Of a stretch of DNA of 64,000 nucleotides, positions 9,478 through 18,057 are shown piece after piece. Position 1 is the first letter of the stretch. Each line of letters begins with the position of its first letter. Origin of the DNA: Romboutsia lituseburensis DSM 797. GTDB lineage: Bacteria > Bacillota > Clostridia > Peptostreptococcales > Peptostreptococcaceae. Made by a program: the position numbers and the translations under genes. The notes under the pieces are model-generated. The model did not search any database and had not been told where the DNA came from. It worked only from the letters and a program-made list of their open reading frames with translations. The DNA is taken from positions 62,001 to 126,000 of the forward strand of contig NZ_FNGW01000002.1 in the NCBI RefSeq assembly GCF_900103615.1, in the 5' to 3' direction.

Positions 9478-10347
9478 TTACTTAGCTAAAATTTCAACTC
9501 CATCTTCAGTAACTAAAATCATATGCTCCCATTGAGCAGATAATTTTCCATCATCAGTATATGAAGTCCATTCATTGTGTGCATCAATGTATAAATCACT
9601 TGTTCCTTGATTAATCATAGGCTCTATGGTAAATATCATGCCTGGAACTAAAACCATTCCTTCATTGGCATTTCCATAGTGGCAAACAAAAGGATCTTCA
9701 TGGAACTGTAATCCTATTCCATGTCCTCCGAATTCTTCAACTACTGAATATCCATTTTTCTCTGCATGTTGTTGTATTGCATAACCTATATCTCCCAATT
9801 TTCCCCATGGTTTAACAGCTTCTATTCCTTTGTATAAACATTCCTTAGTTACTTCCACTAATCTCTTAGCTTCTTCACTAACATTTCCTATCATAAACAT
9901 TCTAGATGCGTCTGAGTAATAACCATTATATATAGTTGAAACATCTACATTTACTATATCTCCATCCTTCAAAACTCTATTTTCACTAGGTATTCCATGG
10001 CATATTTCATCATTTATTGAAGTACATACACTTTTTGGGAATCCTCCATAGTTAAGTGGAGCTGGTACTGCCCCTTGAGCTATGGTGAACTCATGTACTA
10101 TTTTATTTATATCTTCAGTAGTCATGCCTTCTTTTATCTGCTTCGATACCTCATCTAGTACAGCATCATTTATTTTAGCACTTTCCTTTATTTTTTCTAT
10201 TTGTTCTTTATTTTTTATAATTTCATGTGATGGAACTACATGCCCTTTTTGTTTTAATTCATTTAATTTTTCATCGAATTGCATGTGGCATTTTTTATAT
10301 TTAATTTTACTTTTACACCAACATTCATCATTTCTGTTTAATTTCAT
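9478..10347 (-). CDS. map: Methionine aminopeptidase type I with N-terminal SEC-C zinc motif
   Basis: 289 residues. A SEC-C motif (C9, C11, C20, H21) precedes a complete pita-bread catalytic domain. The five metal ligands are visible: D135 (VDVSTIYNG), D146 (YYSDASR), H209 (GGHGIG), E242 (FTIEPM) and E274 (QWEHMI), with H117 in the substrate pocket. It removes the initiator methionine from nascent proteins; the SEC-C motif probably tethers it to ribosomes or partners. SD GGAGG lies eight bases before the ATG. It is a stand-alone gene outside the ribosomal-protein operon where map often lies, so this is probably a second, accessory copy. That last point is inference. Confidence 0.93.
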   Translation of the reverse strand: MKLNRNDECWCKSKIKYKKCHMQFDEKLNELKQKGHVVPSHEIIKNKEQIEKIKESAKINDAVLDEVSKQIKEGMTTEDINKIVHEFTIAQGAVPAPLNYGGFPKSVCTSINDEICHGIPSENRVLKDGDIVNVDVSTIYNGYYSDASRMFMIGNVSEEAKRLVEVTKECLYKGIEAVKPWGKLGDIGYAIQQHAEKNGYSVVEEFGGHGIGLQFHEDPFVCHYGNANEGMVLVPGMIFTIEPMINQGTSDLYIDAHNEWTSYTDDGKLSAQWEHMILVTEDGVEILAK

Positions 10348-10715
10348 TAACTTACCTCCTTATATCTTGCCTATCTCTATTAAATATATATTTTAAATTT
10401 TATTTGACTACTTATTAATTATTATTTTTTTAATCTTTTTTAATTAAAAGTAAGTACATTAAAGTTATTGTAAAGCGTACAATCATTGACTAGACATTTT
10501 TTATATTCACCCATATTTAGTATATCATTTATTCACAAATAATTATTAATATTTTTAAAACCATATATTTTACTATATGAATTTAATATAAAAACAAATA
10601 AACACCTTTTTGATTATTTTATGAGCATTACTTTCTTAAATTTCAATATCTACTTTATATACGCCTATTAAAAAATGTAGCTACTAAGTTTTAATACTTA
10701 ATAACTACATTTTCT
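10348..10715. other. AT-rich gap between hypA and map
   Basis: About 370 bases with stop codons in all frames. The only clear element is the hypA terminator at the right end of the hypA side (10671-10713). Nothing else was recognised. Confidence 0.5.
10671..10713 (-). terminator. Terminator of the hypB-hypA operon
   Basis: AAAATGTAG (10672-10680) pairs with CTACATTTT (10705-10713) around a loop of about 24 bases that is itself partly paired. It lies directly after the hypA stop codon. Confidence 0.65.
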
Positions 10716-11057
10716 TTAATATGCTACTATTTCTTTAATAATAAATTCTTTTCCACTAAGTAAATCCCATCTTTTACTGCTACAATAAATACATTGACCA
10801 TTATTTTCTTTTACATTAAATACTTTGTTGCAACTTTTACAAATACCATTTGCAGGTATAACTTGTATTTTAAGCTTAGTATTTTGCAAACTTGTATTGT
10901 CTACAGCCACTGGAAAACAACTTTCTATATATTTAGGTATCATAGAAGATAATTCTCCTATCTGTAATACCACGCTGTCTATTTTTGTTAAATTATTTTC
11001 TAATGCTACTTTTTCAACTGTTTTTACAACTTCTATAACTACCCCTAGTTCGTGCAC
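10716..11057 (-). CDS. hypA: HypA nickel metallochaperone
   Basis: 113 residues from the chosen start. The GTG at 11057 gives MHELG, the conserved HypA N-terminus whose His2 is the nickel ligand, and AGGTG lies six bases upstream. An in-frame GTG nine bases earlier would bury that histidine, so it was rejected. The zinc site is formed by C73-x-x-C76 (CKSC) and C89-x-x-C92 (CIYC). HypA delivers Ni with HypB to [NiFe] hydrogenase, or in some bacteria to urease. No nickel hydrogenase or urease gene is visible here. It is the last gene of an operon with hypB, an Fe-S flavoprotein and a DUF5692 membrane protein. Confidence 0.9.
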   Translation of the reverse strand: MHELGVVIEVVKTVEKVALENNLTKIDSVVLQIGELSSMIPKYIESCFPVAVDNTSLQNTKLKIQVIPANGICKSCNKVFNVKENNGQCIYCSSKRWDLLSGKEFIIKEIVAY

Positions 11058-11083
11058 TATTTTCACCTACTCTTGTTTTATAT

Positions 11084-12019
11084 CTATTTATTCTCAACAA
11101 GCACATTTTTATAAGCATTAGTATCTTTATAAATTTCATCCTTTATTGGATTAAGTTTATTTCTTCTTATTTTACTATATTGATAAATTGCTAAAGCTGC
11201 ATTTGCAATTAAAGATATTAAACTTACTATAAAAAATGCTGTCTTGTTATGTGTTGTAGGAACTGGTGCTATTCTATCAGCAAATTGAGGAACAGTCATA
11301 ACAAACATAATCCAAAGAGCTAAAGTTTGAGCACGATGTTGTAGCCAAGCTCCTCTTTTTATAAAGAAAGTTGGTATAGTGCATGAAAGTAATAAAGCTG
11401 CTCCACAATAAATCGAATGGTCTGATATACAGTTATAAGTGTAAGCAAAGTTCCATACATCATAAGCTATAATCCAAGTCCATATCATATCTGGCCATAT
11501 CATATCCTTTGTTTTATCTTTAGATATAAATATTCCATAACATCCACAAATTGTAATTATATTTAGTAGACCTGCTATACCATTCATAATATTCCAAGGT
11601 CCAGATATTGTCCAAAGATTATCTACAACTCCACCATTAGTTAATCCATAAGTGAAAATTTGAAAATCTCTAATAGAAGCTTCAAATATATTTAATGCTA
11701 AAATCACTGCTGGAAGAGCTAGTGCCCATTTTTTCTTTTGTAATGATGGCATATATCTAAGAGCCATAAACCAAATACATCCAGCTAGTGCTGAATAAGT
11801 TTTCACCCAGTTAAACCAAGTTCCCGTTCCATATTTATTGCCTGGCGCTGCTGTAGTTGGCCAAACATAAATAGTTAAAAATGTAGGTACTATTATAAAC
11901 AATAATATTCCCGTCCATTTTGTTGATCTTCCAAGTTCATTGAATGCCATCAATGCAAGTAATACAAATAGGAAAATTCCCCATCCTTCAAAGGTTATTT
12001 TTTCATATAAAATCCCCAT
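11084..12019 (-). CDS. DUF5692 multi-pass membrane protein, copy 1
   Basis: 311 residues with about nine membrane helices and conserved polar islands: IRDFQIFTYGLTNGG, ISKDKTKDMIWPDMIW, WNFAYTYNC and RGAWLQHRAQTLALW. These are shared almost word for word with the copy at 16524-17447. Start: ATG at 12019 behind AGAGGTG; an earlier in-frame ATG inside the upstream gene was rejected. It lies 20 bp after the Fe-S oxidoreductase and 26 bp before hypA. The function of DUF5692 is not known to me. The many Trp, Tyr, His and Cys residues in the conserved loops could hold a cofactor or metal; that is inference. Confidence 0.8.
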   Translation of the reverse strand: MGILYEKITFEGWGIFLFVLLALMAFNELGRSTKWTGILLFIIVPTFLTIYVWPTTAAPGNKYGTGTWFNWVKTYSALAGCIWFMALRYMPSLQKKKWALALPAVILALNIFEASIRDFQIFTYGLTNGGVVDNLWTISGPWNIMNGIAGLLNIITICGCYGIFISKDKTKDMIWPDMIWTWIIAYDVWNFAYTYNCISDHSIYCGAALLLSCTIPTFFIKRGAWLQHRAQTLALWIMFVMTVPQFADRIAPVPTTHNKTAFFIVSLISLIANAALAIYQYSKIRRNKLNPIKDEIYKDTNAYKNVLVENK

Positions 12020-12038
12020 AATGCACCTCTTCTCTATT

Positions 12039-14723
12039 TTATTTTGTAAACACATCCTTAACTTTTTTTCCTATTATTCTACCTTTTCGTCTTATAACAT
12101 TTTTAACTACTGCTGGTTTTAAATCTTCATAAGCTACACCTTCTGCATCATATTTTCTTACTAATGATATAGCATCAAACTTACATTTTGTAGTACATTG
12201 GCCACAACCTACACACATATATTCATCTACAACAGTAGCCCCACAACCTAAACATCTTTCTGTTTCTTTTTTCATTTGTTCTTCTGTAAAAGTAAGACGC
12301 ATATCTTTGAAAGATCCTTTTTCATCTACATCAGATTTATGATTTGCTCTTTGTCTTGGCATATTATCATATCCTTCTAATTTCAAACTTTTCTTATCAA
12401 ATTCATGATAATATCTTCTATCACGTCCATTTACTAAACTTTGTCCTGGTTGAACAAAACGATGAATTGATATAGCTCCTTGTTTACCTGCTGCTATTGC
12501 ATCTATTGCAAATCTAGGACCCGTATATGAATCTCCTCCTACAAATATATCAGGTTCATTTGTTTGATAAGTAAATTCATCAGCTTTTATTGTATTATTA
12601 GGATTTAACTCTGCTTTGCTTCCTTTAAGTAAATCTCCCCAATAAATACTTTGGCCTACTGAAATTAGAACGTAATCAGCATCAATTACTTTTAAATTAT
12701 TTTCATCAAATACTGGTGCGAATTTTCCATTTTTATCAAATGTAGAAATACATTTTTTAAATTCAACGCCTACTACTTTTTCATCTTCTACAATTATTCT
12801 ATTAGGTCCCCAAGAGTTATTTATTACTATATTCTCCTCTAAAGCTTCTTCTATCTCTTCTTCTAAAGCAGGCATTTGTTCACGATTTTCTAAACAGAAC
12901 ATGTCTACACTATCTGCTCCTACTCTTGTTGCATTTCTTGCAACATCTATAGCAACATTTCCTCCACCAATAACAACTACTTTTCCATTTAATTTTACAT
13001 CTTCTCCTAAGTTAACATCACGTACAAATTCTACTCCTGGTATAACACCTTTTGCATCTTCACCTTCTATGTTTAATCTTCTACCAGCTTGTGCACCGAT
13101 TGCTAAATAGAAAGCTTTATATCCATCTTTTCTTAATTCATCTAAGGTAATATCATTACCTACATCTACACCTGTTTTAAATTCCACTCCCATTTGTCTT
13201 AATATTTCTATTTCAGCATTAACTACTTCTTTTTCCAATCTGAAAGAAGGAATTCCTAAAGTTAACATACCTCCAAGAGCTTTTTGCTTTTCAAACACGG
13301 TTACCTTGTATCCATCTATTGATAAATAATAAGCACATGAAAGTCCAGCAGGTCCTCCACCTATTATTGCAATCTTTTTGCCATAATCATGTCTTTTCTT
13401 AGGAATAAATCTATGCTCTTCTTTTAAATCTTGTTCAGCTATAAACTTTTTAATTTCATCTATGGCAATTGGTGAATCTATGTCTCCTCTTGTACATGCT
13501 GATTCACACTTTCTAGGACAAATACGACCACATATAGCTGGAAATGGATTTTCTTGTTTTATAAGTTCTAAAGCTTCTTTGTATCTTCCTTGTGAAGCAA
13601 GTTTAATGTATCCTTGAACAGCTATATGTGCAGGGCATGCAGTCTTACACGGACTTGTTCCACTTTCTACTACATCTTCTCTATTAATTCTATAATCTTC
13701 ATTCCATCTCTCTGGTCCCCAATTAGTATTTCTTGGAGTTTCTTTTCTTTCTATTTTATCTATGATAGGTTTGCTAGAACATAGTTTTTGACCTAATTTC
13801 AAAGCATTAGTTGGACAGTTTACTACACACTCCCCGCAAGCAACACACCTATCTTTATCTACTTTAGATACATAATTAGAACGTACCATATCAGTATTTG
13901 CAAACATATTTCCACCCTTAAGTGCTAAACAAGAGCATCCACAGCAATTACATATGGCATGAGTCTTCCCTGAACCATCTAAGTTTGGTATTTGGTGCAT
14001 TAATCCATTTTCTTCTGCTCTTTTTATTATTTTAAAAGCCTCTTCTCTAGTTATTTCTCTACCTCTACCTGTTCTTATGTAGTACTCAGCTGCATGGCCT
14101 AATTGAATACACATATCTTCTTTTAAATGTCCACATCCTTCTCCCATACTTTCTCTTGCTGTACGGCATGAACAATCTGATACAGAAAATTTATCACTAT
14201 TATTTAAATATTTTGATATTTCCTCATATGAAGCTCTTCTTGTTTCCCCATCTATCGCAGTTTCTATTGGAATAACACGCATCAGTCCTACGCCTGGAGG
14301 AAAACTTCCTGTAGATCTTGGCCCATTTTCCACACCATAATCATGAAATGCTTTAGGAATTTGCGGATATTTTTTAGCCTGCTCCTTATTATTAACCATC
14401 ATTTCCATAATTCCTGGTACCCAAGTTTCATACCAAAAAGTATCTACACCATCTATTTCATTAACAAAAACTACCCCTATTTCTGATAATTCTAGTAATA
14501 ACTCTGTACACTTCTCAACACTTTTTTTACACAAAGGTGCGACTTTTTCAGCCGTTATTTTTTCTCTAATCTTCATACAAAGTAAAACTTCTGCCATTTC
14601 ATCTGTTACAACTGGCTCTAAAATTTTATAACGTGCATCATTTTCATCAAAGTAACCTCTAGACCCTGTTTTTTTCCCACTAACTTGATTTGCAAATTGA
14701 AGAACCTTTTCTTTAATTGCCAT
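12039..14723 (-). CDS. Multi-[4Fe-4S] GltD-like NAD(P)/FAD oxidoreductase
   Basis: 894 residues. Order: a winged-helix-like N-terminal region (about 30-95); a Cys-rich block (C184, C186, C197, C205, then C258, C260, C261, C263, C265); a ferredoxin motif CVACGECVVNCP (C293-C303); a GltD-type Fe-S domain (C359, C363, C398, C402, C406, C410); an FAD site IGGGPAG (454-460) and an NAD(P) site IGGGNVA (585-591); and a final ferredoxin-like site (C824, C827, C837, C840, C843, C847). The GltD part normally passes electrons from NAD(P)H through FAD to Fe-S centres; no glutamate-synthase large subunit is nearby. GGGGAG precedes the ATG. It lies between hypB (37 bp) and a DUF5692 protein. The electron acceptor is unknown. 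Confidence 0.85.
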   Translation of the reverse strand: MAIKEKVLQFANQVSGKKTGSRGYFDENDARYKILEPVVTDEMAEVLLCMKIREKITAEKVAPLCKKSVEKCTELLLELSEIGVVFVNEIDGVDTFWYETWVPGIMEMMVNNKEQAKKYPQIPKAFHDYGVENGPRSTGSFPPGVGLMRVIPIETAIDGETRRASYEEISKYLNNSDKFSVSDCSCRTARESMGEGCGHLKEDMCIQLGHAAEYYIRTGRGREITREEAFKIIKRAEENGLMHQIPNLDGSGKTHAICNCCGCSCLALKGGNMFANTDMVRSNYVSKVDKDRCVACGECVVNCPTNALKLGQKLCSSKPIIDKIERKETPRNTNWGPERWNEDYRINREDVVESGTSPCKTACPAHIAVQGYIKLASQGRYKEALELIKQENPFPAICGRICPRKCESACTRGDIDSPIAIDEIKKFIAEQDLKEEHRFIPKKRHDYGKKIAIIGGGPAGLSCAYYLSIDGYKVTVFEKQKALGGMLTLGIPSFRLEKEVVNAEIEILRQMGVEFKTGVDVGNDITLDELRKDGYKAFYLAIGAQAGRRLNIEGEDAKGVIPGVEFVRDVNLGEDVKLNGKVVVIGGGNVAIDVARNATRVGADSVDMFCLENREQMPALEEEIEEALEENIVINNSWGPNRIIVEDEKVVGVEFKKCISTFDKNGKFAPVFDENNLKVIDADYVLISVGQSIYWGDLLKGSKAELNPNNTIKADEFTYQTNEPDIFVGGDSYTGPRFAIDAIAAGKQGAISIHRFVQPGQSLVNGRDRRYYHEFDKKSLKLEGYDNMPRQRANHKSDVDEKGSFKDMRLTFTEEQMKKETERCLGCGATVVDEYMCVGCGQCTTKCKFDAISLVRKYDAEGVAYEDLKPAVVKNVIRRKGRIIGKKVKDVFTK

Positions 14724-14760
14724 AATAATCTCCCCTAAAAATTTGAATTTTTATATTATA

Positions 14761-15429
14761 TTACTGATTCCATACTCTTATTTCTTGTCTTATCCAATTA
14801 GCCCATTCATCTATACCTTCCCCAGTTTTAGCTGATATCGGTATAACTTTTATATTTGGATTTAGATTTTTTATATATTGTTTAACTAAGTCTAAATCAA
14901 AATCAAAATACTCTATAGCATCAATTTTATTTATTAAAACTACATCCACTATGGAAAACATTAATGGATATTTAAGAGGTTTATCATGTCCCTCAGGTAT
15001 ACTAAGTATCATAGCGTTTTTTGAAGAGCCTGTATCAAATTCTGCTGGACATACTAAATTCCCCACATTTTCTAATATTATAAAGTCTAAATCATATGTT
15101 CCAAGTTCTACTAAACCTTGCTTAGTCATATCTGCATCTAAATGGCACATTCCTCCTGTATGTAGCTGTATTACTTTTGCTCCTGTTTTTGAAACAGTAT
15201 TAGCATCAACATCTGAGTCTATATCAGCCTCCATAATCCCTATTTTCATTTCATCTTTTAATGCCTCTATGGTTCTTAAAACTGTTGTAGTTTTACCTGA
15301 ACCTGGAGAAGACATTAAATTTAATAAAAAAGTATTATCTTTCTTTAAATCTGATCTAAGCAATTTTGCTTGTTTATCATTGTTTTTAAAAACATTTTCC
15401 TTTATCTCAATAACTTTATATTTCTCCAT
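14761..15429 (-). CDS. hypB: HypB GTPase, nickel insertion protein
   Basis: 222 residues, the short HypB form without an N-terminal His-rich nickel store. Walker A is SSPGSGKT (residues 40-47). The conserved metal-binding GGMCHLDA is at about 92-99 (C95, H96), and INKID (about 166-170) gives guanine specificity. HypB hydrolyses GTP to drive nickel transfer with HypA. It is the first gene of a four-gene operon that ends in hypA, an unusual split of the pair around an oxidoreductase and a membrane protein. A promoter with an overlapping inverted repeat lies upstream at 15531-15571. Confidence 0.92.
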   Translation of the reverse strand: MEKYKVIEIKENVFKNNDKQAKLLRSDLKKDNTFLLNLMSSPGSGKTTTVLRTIEALKDEMKIGIMEADIDSDVDANTVSKTGAKVIQLHTGGMCHLDADMTKQGLVELGTYDLDFIILENVGNLVCPAEFDTGSSKNAMILSIPEGHDKPLKYPLMFSIVDVVLINKIDAIEYFDFDLDLVKQYIKNLNPNIKVIPISAKTGEGIDEWANWIRQEIRVWNQ

Positions 15430-15530
15430 AAAATCCCCCCATTAATATTTCTTGGTATTGCCAAAAGTACTTAGTATATTTTTAATCAACTATTTGATTT
15501 AACTTATTTTTACACTTCCTTTTTGTTAAT

Positions 15531-15571
15531 TTTATAACATCACTTTGTACAGATTCAATTTCACCGAATCT
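15531..15571 (-). promoter_or_regulatory. Promoter of the hypB operon with overlapping inverted repeat
   Basis: On the minus strand TTGAAT (15558-15553) and TATAAA (15536-15531) are 16 bp apart. The -35 box lies inside the inverted repeat AGATTC(15551-15556)/GAATCT(15566-15571). This is a plausible site for repression, perhaps by the divergent TetR protein. Confidence 0.45.
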
Positions 15572-15702
15572 TATTCTGTAATTAAAATGTAGCATTTTTA
15601 ACATATTTTGTAAATATATACTTATACTTTTCATTTATTTTCTTTTTCAAATTTTAATTATATATTTACTTTTTTATGCTATACTAAATAATTATATAAT
15701 TT

Positions 15703-15721
15703 ACTGTATTGACATTGCAGT
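15703..15721. promoter_or_regulatory. Candidate TetR operator
   Basis: ACTGTATTGACATTGCAGT is a 19-bp imperfect palindrome (14 of 19 positions symmetric), immediately after a TATATAAT-like -10 (about 15693-15700) and 20 bp before the TetR start. Size and place fit autoregulation by a TetR repressor. Confidence 0.5.
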
Positions 15722-15741
15722 GCTATAGAAAGGTATTTGTA

Positions 15742-16344
15742 ATGAAAAAATTAACTAGTAGACAAAAACAAGCTATTGCAACTAAACTTAGAATTACACA
15801 AGTAGCCACTAAACTTTTTAAGTTAAAGGGTTTTGATAGAGTAAAAGTTCAAGATATCTGCCAAGCTGCAGAAATTTCAACAGGAGCTTTTTATCATCAC
15901 TTTAAATCAAAATCAGAAATAATTAATACAGCTTATGAACAAGTTGATATTCTAGTAATAGATAGACTTGAAGCAAAAAGTTTTTGTTCAAATCTTGATA
16001 AATTATTATTTTTATTAGGTGAAGGTGCTAATATGATGGAGGAACTTGGTTGGGTATTTGTAAGTGAAATATATAAAAATTTACTTTCAATAGAAGGAAA
16101 GTATTCTACTAAGCCTGACCGTTATATATCATTAGAAGTTAAATCCATTGTAGAAGATTCACTAAAAAGTGGTGAGTTGAATAGTTGTATTTCTTCGCTA
16201 GATTTAACTATGATAATTATGAGAATATCTAGAGGTACTATATTTGACTGGTGTCTTAATGAGGGAAGTTATAATCTTAAATCTACAATGGAATTTGAAT
16301 TAAACTTAGTCCTTTCCAATTTTAAAGCTGAAAAATCAGATTAA
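15742..16344 (+). CDS. TetR/AcrR-family transcriptional regulator
   Basis: 200 residues from ATG 15742, which has GAAAGG nine bases upstream; a TTG 33 bases earlier falls inside the operator and was rejected. The N-terminal helix-turn-helix (about 30-60) includes VQDICQAAEISTGAFYHHFKSKSEI, the usual TetR recognition-helix signature. The C-terminal ligand domain is variable and gives no ligand. It is divergent from the hypB operon and followed 180 bp later by a second DUF5692 gene, so it probably controls both DUF5692 loci. That is inference from position. Confidence 0.88.
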   Translation: MKKLTSRQKQAIATKLRITQVATKLFKLKGFDRVKVQDICQAAEISTGAFYHHFKSKSEIINTAYEQVDILVIDRLEAKSFCSNLDKLLFLLGEGANMMEELGWVFVSEIYKNLLSIEGKYSTKPDRYISLEVKSIVEDSLKSGELNSCISSLDLTMIIMRISRGTIFDWCLNEGSYNLKSTMEFELNLVLSNFKAEKSD

Positions 16345-16371
16345 AAAAGTCGCTTATAATGCGACTTTTTT
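16343..16371. terminator. Terminator after the TetR gene
   Basis: AAAAAGTCGC, loop TTATAAT, GCGACTTTTTT. It overlaps the TetR stop codon and separates the regulator from the following DUF5692 gene. Confidence 0.85.
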
Positions 16372-16523
16372 AATTTTAAAATATTTATCTATTAATAATA
16401 ATTATCTGAATATTAATACTTTTCAATAAATGCTAAATTCTCTCTAACATGTTTCGCTTTCTAACTAAAGGTGCTACAATAATCCTGATTTATCACTTTA
16501 TATATTTAATTGGGGGTAAAATT

Positions 16524-17447
16524 ATGTTTTTATTTGAATCACAACCAGTTACAAATTGGCTTATGCTATTTTTAGTATTCATTTTATTAATTATACTAAA
16601 CGAAATTGGCCGTCGTTATAAATGGGGTGGGATTACACTTTTTATAATATTACCAATAATTCTTACATTATTTGTATGGCCTAATACAACTAAAGATACT
16701 AGTGTAAATGACTGGTTTCACTATGCAAAGGTTTATTCTGCTTTAGCAGGGTGTATCGGTTTTTGGCTAATACGCCATTTAAAAGATGCTACTAGTCATA
16801 AATGGGTCTTATATTTTCCACCACTAATTCTTGCAATTAATATCTTAGAGGCCGTTTCTCGTGATTTTCAAATTGGTTCCTTAGGCCTTACAAAAGAAGT
16901 ATTTGAAGGAATAATGTTGTACAGTGGTTCTTGGAACTACTTAAATGGTATTGCAGGCATCTTAAACATAATTACAATCACAGGTTGGGTAGGAATATGT
17001 ATTAGTAAAGATAAAAGCAAAGATATGTTATGGCCAGATATGTGCTGGTTCTGGATTATTGCCTATGATCTTTGGAATTTTGCATATACTTATAACTGTT
17101 TAGGTGATCATGCTTGGTACTGCGGTATTGCATTGCTAGTTGCACCAACTGTAACTGCCTTTACGCTTAAGAAAGGAGCTTGGTTACAACATAGAGCACA
17201 AACACTTGCTCTTTGGTGTATGTTTGCAATGACATATCCTTCATTCATTGATAAATCACAATTTGCTGTTAAATCAACACAAAATCCAACTGCCCTATTT
17301 ATTGTAAGTTTAATTGCACTTCTTGCTAATGTAGTTTTATTTGTTTATATGATTTACAAAGTAAGAAAAACAAAGCTCAATCCATATAAAGGTGAGCTTT
17401 ATACAGACCTAAAGTGCTATGAAGATGTAAAAGCACTTGCTGAATAA
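16524..17447 (+). CDS. DUF5692 multi-pass membrane protein, copy 2
   Basis: 307 residues from the ATG at 16524, which has GGGGG seven to eight bases upstream; the longer in-frame start at 16449 has no ribosome binding site. About nine membrane helices. It shares with the copy at 11084-12019 the blocks SRDFQIGSLGLT, ISKDKSKDMLWPDMCWFWII, WNFAYTYNC, YCG and RGAWLQHRAQTLALW, and the NPYKGELY C-terminal region. The two flank the hyp/TetR locus, one on each strand, pointing to duplication in place or a two-part system. Function unknown. Confidence 0.8.
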   Translation: MFLFESQPVTNWLMLFLVFILLIILNEIGRRYKWGGITLFIILPIILTLFVWPNTTKDTSVNDWFHYAKVYSALAGCIGFWLIRHLKDATSHKWVLYFPPLILAINILEAVSRDFQIGSLGLTKEVFEGIMLYSGSWNYLNGIAGILNIITITGWVGICISKDKSKDMLWPDMCWFWIIAYDLWNFAYTYNCLGDHAWYCGIALLVAPTVTAFTLKKGAWLQHRAQTLALWCMFAMTYPSFIDKSQFAVKSTQNPTALFIVSLIALLANVVLFVYMIYKVRKTKLNPYKGELYTDLKCYEDVKALAE

Positions 17448-17450
17448 TAA

Positions 17451-17478
17451 AAAAGGAGTAGAATCTTCTACTCCTTTA
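17451..17478. terminator. Bidirectional terminator
   Basis: AAAGGAGTAGAA (17452-17463) and TTCTACTCCTTT (17466-17477) form a nearly loopless perfect stem between convergent genes, with an A tract before and T-rich bases after. Confidence 0.8.
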
Positions 17479-17495
17479 AATATATCTATAATTTA

Positions 17496-17912
17496 CTAAT
17501 CACAATCACAGTCCCAACAACAATTATCTTGATGACATGGTTTTGGTGGACATGGTTTTAGTTCATGATTTTTACATTCTATATATTTTTCTAGATTTTT
17601 ATTTGCTAATTCTAATAAGCTGAGAATTTCATCATTCACTTGACCATATTCTTTCCATAATAGTTCTGACTTTTGCCATAATTCTCTAACTTTTCTTTCT
17701 AATACCATAGCTTCTTCTTCTAAACATTTAGCTTTATATTCTATACCTTTCGCTACTTCTTTGAATTCTTCAGCTTCTTTTCTTTGTTTTATAGCTCTCA
17801 TTTTATACTTTTGGCAATCATCTATATTATCCCAACCACAATGTTTATCTTCTTTACATTCCCAGTTGCAGTTTCGGTTACTTTGATTTTCATAATTACA
17901 ACAATTTTTCAT
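17496..17912 (-). CDS. Cys-rich, coiled-coil small protein (possible spore coat/exosporium component)
   Basis: 138 residues with 14 cysteines clustered at both ends (C4, C5, C15, C19, C25, C33 and seven in the last 27 residues, ending CCWDCDCD). The centre (about 35-110) is a charged alpha-helical coiled coil rich in Lys and Glu. There is no signal peptide. Cys-rich proteins that cross-link through disulphides build the exosporium and coat in Clostridia (CdeC and CdeM are examples), so a spore-surface role is plausible, but no direct similarity was recognised. AAGGAG precedes the ATG. A perfect 39-nt palindrome abuts that SD. Metal binding is the main alternative. Confidence 0.6.
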   Translation of the reverse strand: MKNCCNYENQSNRNCNWECKEDKHCGWDNIDDCQKYKMRAIKQRKEAEEFKEVAKGIEYKAKCLEEEAMVLERKVRELWQKSELLWKEYGQVNDEILSLLELANKNLEKYIECKNHELKPCPPKPCHQDNCCWDCDCD

Positions 17913-17929
17913 ACTATTTATATCTCCTT

Positions 17930-17968
17930 AATATGATATTATGAGGATTATCCTCATAATATCATATT
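17930..17968 (-). promoter_or_regulatory. Perfect 39-nt palindrome in the leader of the Cys-rich gene
   Basis: Two 19-base arms (17930-17948 and 17950-17968) match exactly around a single central base. On the minus strand the hairpin ends at the AAGGAG of the Cys-rich gene. It has no T run, so it is not a normal terminator. It could be an RNA hairpin controlling or protecting the message, or a protein operator. Confidence 0.75.
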
Positions 17969-18057
17969 ATGTAAATATAATTTTTCCGTGTATAATTTTG
18001 TAATATTTCGTATTTTTTTGTCGTATTTTAATCTTGTGTGCATTTTGCATAACTTAA

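Noticed and set aside
10716..15429. [NiFe]-hydrogenase or urease operon
   Set aside because: Only the chaperones HypA and HypB are present. No catalytic subunit with CxxC nickel ligands, no HypC-F and no urease subunit was found in the window.
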